A stretch of DNA of 18,397 nucleotides from Thermoproteota archaeon (lineage in GTDB: Archaea; Thermoproteota; Methanomethylicia; Methanomethylicales; B66-G16): assembly GCA_003649085.1 (NCBI GenBank), contig QMQV01000023.1, forward strand, positions 1 through 18,397. Direction: 5' to 3'. The notes under the pieces are model-generated. The model made no database searches. It was not told where the DNA came from and worked only from the letters and a program-made list of their open reading frames with translations. How positions within the stretch are numbered: position 1 is the stretch's first letter; each line of letters opens with the position of its first letter. Position numbers and translations under genes: made by a program. Positions 13,574 to 18,397 of the stretch are shown piece after piece.

Positions 13574-15340
13574 TTGCAAAGATCATCTCAAGCCTCTCTA
13601 AAAGCCACATTGATAACTGGTAGGACATTAGATCAAGGCAGGACGTTGGAGATCGGAAAGTTCAGCAAGGAGTATATGAGCAAGGTAGCTATCATTGAGC
13701 TATCTAAACAGGACATGGAGAAGCTCGGAATATCATCTGGATCAGCTGTTAAAGTCTCTTCAGCGTACGGGCAGGTAGTTGTTAAAGCTGTCGAATCAGC
13801 TTTCACGCCACAAGGTATGGCCTTTATACCCATGGGCCCTTGGGCAAATGCCATAGTGAGCCCGAATACGCAGGGTTCTGGAATGCCGACGTTGAAGGGC
13901 ATCGAAGTAACCATAGAGAAATCGGAAGACCATGTTTTGTCTCTTGCGGATTTCCTCCACAGCTATTATGGGAAAAAGCCATTTGTCGATGAGGTTTTGA
14001 GCGAAAGTCAGCACAACAGCAGTGAGCAGGGCACAACTACGCATAAGTGTGTGGTCTGCCCATTTTGTGGATGCCTATGCGACGACCTGGAAGTTACTGT
14101 AGGCTCTGGCAGGATCGTAAGCATAAGGTATGGCTGTGCGATAGCAGAGGCGAAGTTTGTTAAACATGAGGAGTTTAGGCTCACAAAGCCTTTCATTAGA
14201 AGAGGCGAAAAGCCTGTCTTTGTGAGCGTTGATGAGGCTATCGAAGAAGCTGCAAGGATCTTGGTTAACGCTAAGTATCCACTGCTCTACGGATGGAGTA
14301 GCACATCGGTTGAAGCTATGAGGCTAGGCATTGAGCTAACCGAGCTTTTGGGAGGGCTGATAGACTTAACAACAGTCACCTGCCACGGCCCCTCTATCGA
14401 AGCTTTGCAGGAAATAGGCTTAGTCTCAGCTACCCTAGGTCAGATAAAGAATAGAGCCGACGTAGTTGTCTACTGGGGAAGTAATCCTGCTCAAGCTCAC
14501 ATAAGGCACATGCAACGCTATACAGTCTTATCAAAAGGGGTTTATCGCAAAACTAGGAAGGACAGGAAGCTCATAGTTGTTGATTGCCGACCAACGCATA
14601 CGGCTAAGATGGCTGACCTGTTCATACAAGTTGAGCCAAACAAGGATTATGAGCTTCTCACAGCTTTGAGGATGATAGTTAACGGCTACGACATAGACTG
14701 TGATGTGGTAGCTGGGGTGCCTAAGGAGAAGGTTTACCAGCTCGCTAATACGCTCATGGACGCTAAGTTCGGGGTAATATACTTCGGCATGGGCTTGACG
14801 ATGACTCAGGGTAAGAGCAGAAACATTGAGGAGGCGATAAAGCTCGTTCAAGATTTGAATAAGTGGACGAAGTTTGTAATAACGCCGATGAGAGGGCATT
14901 TCAACGTGACAGGGGCTGGTGAGGCACTTACCTGGATCACAGGTTTCCCATTCTCAGTAGACTTTAGAAGAGGTTTTCCAAGGCATAGCCCTGGCTTAAC
15001 GTCAGCTACGGATGCTTTAGCAAAAGGCTTCGTAGACGCAGCCTTAATCATAGCCTCAGACCCAGTAGCGCATTTCCCACAACAAGCTGTAAGACACTTA
15101 GCCAAGATTCCGCTCATAGTGATAGATCCCAAGCTCAGCGCGACAGCGTCATTAGCAGATGTGTTCATACCAGCAGCTGCCGTTGGCGTAGAGCAGGAAG
15201 GCACCGCCTATAGAATGGATCACGTGCCCCTAAGGCTTAAGAAACTCATTGACCCACCTCAAGGAGTATTGTCTGATGAGGAGATACTCGAGCGCCTGCT
15301 AGCTAAGGTTAAGAAGTTCAAAGGTGTGTCAGCGGGGTGA
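13574..15340 (+). CDS. fwdDB: Fused formylmethanofuran dehydrogenase subunits D and B
   Basis: A 588-residue fusion. Residues about 8-130 are FwdD, the small molybdopterin-dinucleotide-binding barrel (TLITGRTLDQGRTLEIGKFS, FIPMGPWANAIVSPNTQGSG). A Ser/Gln-rich linker (about 138-156) leads to FwdB, the catalytic Mo/W-pterin subunit. FwdB opens with the 4Fe-4S region CVVCPFCGCLCDD (C159, C162, C165, C167, C169) and C188. C270 in TVTCHGPS is the expected metal-coordinating cysteine; no selenocysteine is used. The enzyme reduces CO2 to formate, which FwdA condenses with methanofuran, and it works in both directions. FwdD and FwdB are separate proteins in the well-studied methanogens. Start: TTG at 13574 with GGAGG (13562-13566) 7 bases upstream. 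The stop is 6 bases before fwdA. The reading frame is unbroken. Confidence 0.93.
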   Translation: MQRSSQASLKATLITGRTLDQGRTLEIGKFSKEYMSKVAIIELSKQDMEKLGISSGSAVKVSSAYGQVVVKAVESAFTPQGMAFIPMGPWANAIVSPNTQGSGMPTLKGIEVTIEKSEDHVLSLADFLHSYYGKKPFVDEVLSESQHNSSEQGTTTHKCVVCPFCGCLCDDLEVTVGSGRIVSIRYGCAIAEAKFVKHEEFRLTKPFIRRGEKPVFVSVDEAIEEAARILVNAKYPLLYGWSSTSVEAMRLGIELTELLGGLIDLTTVTCHGPSIEALQEIGLVSATLGQIKNRADVVVYWGSNPAQAHIRHMQRYTVLSKGVYRKTRKDRKLIVVDCRPTHTAKMADLFIQVEPNKDYELLTALRMIVNGYDIDCDVVAGVPKEKVYQLANTLMDAKFGVIYFGMGLTMTQGKSRNIEEAIKLVQDLNKWTKFVITPMRGHFNVTGAGEALTWITGFPFSVDFRRGFPRHSPGLTSATDALAKGFVDAALIIASDPVAHFPQQAVRHLAKIPLIVIDPKLSATASLADVFIPAAAVGVEQEGTAYRMDHVPLRLKKLIDPPQGVLSDEEILERLLAKVKKFKGVSAG

Positions 15341-15346
15341 AGGATC

Positions 15347-17074
15347 TTGAGTGAGCTATTGATTAAAAACGGTTACGTCTACGACCCTATCAACAACATT
15401 AACGGCGAGGTAATGGACATAGCCGTTAAAAACGGCAAGATAGTTGATGTAAAGGAGATCGATATCACTAAAGCTAAGGTAATTGACGCTAAGGACAAAG
15501 TCGTAATGCCAGGAGGCGTAGACATACATGCTCATGTAGCTGGTCCGAAAGTCAACATGGGCAGGGTTATGAGACCTGAAGATCACTACAAGAGCTTTAT
15601 GAAATTTGTGCCAAGCATAAGAAGGTCTGGGTCAGGTAGATCTGTGCCATCGACAACGATTACTGGCTACAGATACGCTAGAATGGGGTGGACCACGGTT
15701 ATAGAACCAGCTTCGCCGCCTCTTAAAACAAGACATACTCATGATGAGCTAAACGACATACCCATAGTGGATAAGGCTGCCCTCTTGTTGATGGATGCAA
15801 ACTGGTTTATTTTTGACTATCTTGAAAACAAAGACTACGATAGAGTAGCAGCTTTTGTAGCGTGGATTTTAGATGCCTTAAAATGTTACGCCGTTAAGCT
15901 TGTCGATCCAGGTGAAGCTGAAAGCTGGAGCTGGGGTATAGTAGGCTTAAACTTCGACGAGCAGATACCTGGAAGAAATCTCACACCTAGAGACATAGTT
16001 ACTGGGCTAGCTAAAGTTAACGAAATGCTCAACCTGCCACACTCAATACACGTTCACTGCAATAAGCTAGGCGAACCAGGCAATTACGAGACCACTATAA
16101 AGACCATGCACTCAGTGAGAGGTATTGCAAGGAGTGGAAGGAAAGGAATTCACGTAACACACGTGCAGTTCAGCAGCTATATGGGAAGCTGTTGGGCAGA
16201 CTTACGCTCAGCCTCTGAGAAAATAGCTAAATACGTTAATGCCCACGAACACGCAAGCATCGACATGGGGCAGGTATGCTTCGGAGACACTACTACGATG
16301 ACAGCTGATGCAGACTTTGAATTCACGTTATTCCACCTAGCTAAGTGGAAGTGGAGCAACATGGACGTTGAACTTGAATGCGCAGCTGGAATCGTGCCAT
16401 TTAACTACAAGCCTTCGAGCTACGTTCACGCGACGCAGTGGGCAATAGGCTTAGAGACAGCATTGCTGATCAAAGACCCCTGGAAAATAGTTCTATCAAC
16501 CGACCATCCGAACGCAGCGCCTTTCACTAAGTACCCGAGGATCATCGCGTGGCTCATGAGCAAGAAAGCTAGAGATGAAGTCATAGCGAAGATAAGTAGA
16601 AAGGCAGCAAAGAGGCTCAGTTTACCAGCTATAGATAGGGAAATGACGCTTTACGAAATAGCTGTAATGACTAGGGCTGCTCCAGCTAAACTGCTTGGCT
16701 TAAGCAAGTTTAAAGGTCATCTGGGAGTAGGAGCTGACGCCGATATAGCGATATACGACTTAAATCCAGCTAAGCTAGACCTTTCAAAGGACTATAAAGC
16801 TGTGGTGAAGGCATTTAGAAGAGCAGCTTATACAATAAAGGATGGTGAAGTAGTCGTTGTGGATGGAGAAGTCGTAAACACTACGTACGGTAAGACATTC
16901 TACGTTAAGGCAGAGGGGCTTGATGAGAAGCTTGTAAATGAAGTGGTTCAGGACATCTCAGCGAAGTTTAAAGAGAGGTATTCAGTTTGCTTAGAAAACT
17001 ACGTGATAGGGCTAAATGAGCTTAGACGACACCACGCGATTCAAGTACAGCCTAGGCGGGGGCGTGAAAGTTGA
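15347..17074 (+). CDS. fwdA: Formylmethanofuran dehydrogenase subunit A
   Basis: A 575-residue amidohydrolase-fold subunit of usual length. It condenses formate, delivered through an internal tunnel from FwdB, with methanofuran at a two-zinc centre. Metal-site residues are visible: H61 and H63 in VDIHAHV, K184 in AVKLVDPG as the likely carboxylated lysine, H235 and H237 in SIHVHC, a histidine in GIHVTHVQFS, and D386 in LSTDHPNAAPF. The family-specific KAEAWxWG-like stretch reads GEAESWSWG. The TTG start at 15347 follows GGTGA (15336-15340), which overlaps the fwdDB stop. The 3' end overlaps fwdC by four bases (TTGA), so the two are coupled. No residue at these motifs is missing, so it should be active. 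Confidence 0.96.
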   Translation: MSELLIKNGYVYDPINNINGEVMDIAVKNGKIVDVKEIDITKAKVIDAKDKVVMPGGVDIHAHVAGPKVNMGRVMRPEDHYKSFMKFVPSIRRSGSGRSVPSTTITGYRYARMGWTTVIEPASPPLKTRHTHDELNDIPIVDKAALLLMDANWFIFDYLENKDYDRVAAFVAWILDALKCYAVKLVDPGEAESWSWGIVGLNFDEQIPGRNLTPRDIVTGLAKVNEMLNLPHSIHVHCNKLGEPGNYETTIKTMHSVRGIARSGRKGIHVTHVQFSSYMGSCWADLRSASEKIAKYVNAHEHASIDMGQVCFGDTTTMTADADFEFTLFHLAKWKWSNMDVELECAAGIVPFNYKPSSYVHATQWAIGLETALLIKDPWKIVLSTDHPNAAPFTKYPRIIAWLMSKKARDEVIAKISRKAAKRLSLPAIDREMTLYEIAVMTRAAPAKLLGLSKFKGHLGVGADADIAIYDLNPAKLDLSKDYKAVVKAFRRAAYTIKDGEVVVVDGEVVNTTYGKTFYVKAEGLDEKLVNEVVQDISAKFKERYSVCLENYVIGLNELRRHHAIQVQPRRGRES

Positions 17075-17922
17075 AGGAAGTCATGCTCATCCCGAAATAT
17101 GAAATTAAAGTTCCAGTCGAAGCTGAACTCATAAGGCCTGATGTCTTCGCTGGCAAAACAATAGAAGAGCTAAGCGCTATTAAGGTACGCGAAGGAAATC
17201 GCATTAGCAAACTAGGAGAACTCTTCCACATAAAGGGGGAACCTGGTCCATCGCCATCTGAGACTAAGATAGTTATTGAAGGCGACGTATCTAAGGTCTG
17301 GAGGGTAGGCGAGAAAATGAAAGATGGTCAGGTGGTTATCAAGGGTAATGCAGGCGCTTTCATAGGTCAAAAAATGGAGGGAGGAAGCATAGTTGTTGAG
17401 GGAAACGTTGACATGTTCCTCGGAGCTAAAATGAAGGGAGGGACTATAGAGGTCTTTGGCTCAGCACTAGATGCTGTTGGAGCATGCTACAGAGGGGAAA
17501 AGCCAGGCAAGGGCATGAAGGGAGGAACGATTATAATACATGGAGACGCTGGAGCTGAAGTCGGTCGGGGTATGAAAAGTGGGCTCATAATCATAGAAGG
17601 GAAGTGTGGCCCAATGCCCGGCGTTAATATGAAGGGGGGCACTATATGTGTTAAAGGGAGCTGTGAAGGAAAACCAGGAGCACGTATGATAAGCGGTAAG
17701 CTAGTCATATGTGGGCACGTCAGCGAGGTGTTGTCGTCATTTTACATCGAAGATTATAAGGATTCAGTTAAAGTCGGCGTTGAGAGAATACCTGGGCCTT
17801 TTCTAGTCTTCTCAGGAGACGTTTTGGCAAATCCGAAATGTGAAGGCAAGCTTTTCATATCAGAACAGGCTAATCCGCACTTAAAGCCGCTTTTAGAGTA
17901 CTTAAAGCCAGCAACGACCTAA
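17071..17922 (+). CDS. fwdC: Formylmethanofuran dehydrogenase subunit C
   Basis: A 283-residue structural subunit with the right-handed beta-helix seen at the C terminus of glutamate synthase. Seven consecutive G-x-x-M-x-x-G repeats run from about residue 80 to 222 (GEKMKDG, GQKMEGG, GAKMKGG, GKGMKGG, GRGMKSG, GVNMKGG, GARMISG), each followed by two beta strands. The third is longer because of an inserted ACYRGEKPG loop. In the solved complex FwdC sits beside FwdA and FwdD and has no redox cofactor. I chose TTG 17071 because it overlaps the fwdA stop (TTGA). An ATG at 17083, four codons later, has AAGGAAG right before it at too short a spacing and is the alternative. The next gene follows after 13 bases. 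Confidence 0.95.
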   Translation: MKEVMLIPKYEIKVPVEAELIRPDVFAGKTIEELSAIKVREGNRISKLGELFHIKGEPGPSPSETKIVIEGDVSKVWRVGEKMKDGQVVIKGNAGAFIGQKMEGGSIVVEGNVDMFLGAKMKGGTIEVFGSALDAVGACYRGEKPGKGMKGGTIIIHGDAGAEVGRGMKSGLIIIEGKCGPMPGVNMKGGTICVKGSCEGKPGARMISGKLVICGHVSEVLSSFYIEDYKDSVKVGVERIPGPFLVFSGDVLANPKCEGKLFISEQANPHLKPLLEYLKPATT

Positions 17923-17935
17923 AGGTGTCCCCCCC

Positions 17936-18397
17936 ATGGTTGTATTAAACAAAACTGCGCTAAAAGTAGTCGATGAACTTGTATCAAGGCTGGATGAGGT
18001 AAAGGTAGCTGAGCTAAGCGTAGCAGGGGCAAGAGTTTTCGACTGTGGAGTAAACGTGGAGGGAAGTTTTGAAGCGGGAGTTTACGTATCGCGTATCTGC
18101 TTAGCTGGGCTAGCGAGCATATCCTTAAGCACCATAGAGCTCTCTAACATAGTACTACCTCAAGTAAACGTCTACACAGATTACCCAGTTGAATCATGCA
18201 TGTTGTCTCAATACGCTGGCTGGAAAATAAGTGTAGGAGATTATACGGCGATGGGCTCTGGACCAGCTAGAGCTCTAGCGAGAAAGCCTAAGAAGCTTTA
18301 TGAAGAAGTGGGCTTCGTTGAAGAATCAGACGAAGCCGCACTAGCTCTCGAAGCACCTAAGCTGCCGACCGAAGACGCTGTAAAGTTCCTTGCGCAA
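17936..18397 (+). CDS. mch: Methenyl-H4MPT cyclohydrolase, N-terminal half
   Basis: An open frame of 154 codons running off the window; full Mch proteins are about 320 residues, so roughly half is visible. It interconverts formyl-H4MPT and methenyl-H4MPT in the cytoplasm, two steps beyond Fwd with Ftr in between. Family motifs read in order: VFDCGVNVEGSFEAG, ICLAGLASISLS, LPQVNVYTDYP, and the diagnostic AGWKISVGDYTAMGSGPARA followed by LARKPKKLYEEVGF. The last part (ALALEAPKLPTEDAVKFLA) also fits. The ATG at 17936 has AAAGGTG (17921-17927) 8 bases upstream, the spacer being T followed by seven Cs. It is co-transcribed with fwdC. Confidence 0.96.
   Translation, partial: MVVLNKTALKVVDELVSRLDEVKVAELSVAGARVFDCGVNVEGSFEAGVYVSRICLAGLASISLSTIELSNIVLPQVNVYTDYPVESCMLSQYAGWKISVGDYTAMGSGPARALARKPKKLYEEVGFVEESDEAALALEAPKLPTEDAVKFLAQ

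Noticed and set aside
14366..14395. Selenocysteine (in-frame TGA) at the FwdB metal site
   Set aside because: The codon at 14381-14383 is TGC, an ordinary cysteine, and no in-frame stop occurs in the gene.
14531..15204. Two overlapping minus-strand open frames opposite fwdDB
   Set aside because: Both mirror a well-supported catalytic subunit and show no independent motifs.

Overview
The window looks like chromosomal DNA from a thermophile-like archaeon, most likely of the TACK/Thermoproteota side (Bathyarchaeia-, Korarchaeia- or Methanomethylicia-like). Signs of this are enzymes of the tetrahydromethanopterin (H4MPT)/methanofuran C1 pathway, a HerA-type ATPase, TATA-like boxes about 35-45 bases before several starts, AGA/AGG-rich arginine usage, and TTG start codons preceded by clear Shine-Dalgarno (SD) sequences in 7 of the 15 genes whose start is visible (LivM adds one GTG). 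I cannot assign a genus from sequence alone. Coding density is high: no stretch of 300 bases lacks a gene, and I see no rRNA, tRNA, CRISPR array, insertion sequence or phage gene.

Layout. (1) 18-2927: a 969-residue HerA/DUF87-type ATPase with a long coiled coil and a tail of 13 tandem zinc-binding-like repeats. It may be translationally coupled to an upstream gene lying outside the window. (2) 2924-7898: a complete branched-chain amino acid/amide type ABC transporter. livM and livH are on the minus strand, divergent from livK, livG and livF on the plus strand. HerA and livM converge with overlapping stop codons. (3) 7965-8345: a small basic/helical protein that may be a divergent PDCD5-like DNA-binding protein. 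(4) 9802-8491, minus strand: a PHP-domain phosphoesterase and a DUF447 flavin-binding-like protein that overlap by 17 bases. (5) 9900-11851: a secreted or membrane-anchored protein (cohesin-like, carboxypeptidase-regulatory-like, CFI-box, three transmembrane segments), followed with a 1-base overlap by an unusual HhH-GPD/endonuclease III-like protein. (6) 11906-18397: a C1 cluster consisting of a dihydropteroate synthase-related protein, a fused FwdD-FwdB, FwdA, FwdC and the first half of Mch.

How they work together. The last block supplies the first steps of CO2 fixation on the archaeal methyl branch (or the last steps of C1 oxidation). Fwd makes or breaks formyl-methanofuran, and Mch interconverts formyl- and methenyl-H4MPT. 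The dihydropteroate synthase-like protein belongs to a family that travels with H4MPT users, and the DUF447 gene nearby may do so too. The Fwd polyferredoxin subunits and formyltransferase (Ftr) are not in the window. Whether the host is a methanogen, alkane oxidiser or acetogen cannot be decided here. The Liv system suggests uptake of amino acids or related compounds.

Most notable are the cysteine-repeat tail of the HerA-like ATPase, the FwdD-FwdB fusion with a hairpin that covers its ribosome-binding site, and the HhH-GPD protein that seems to lack the usual catalytic lysine and aspartate.
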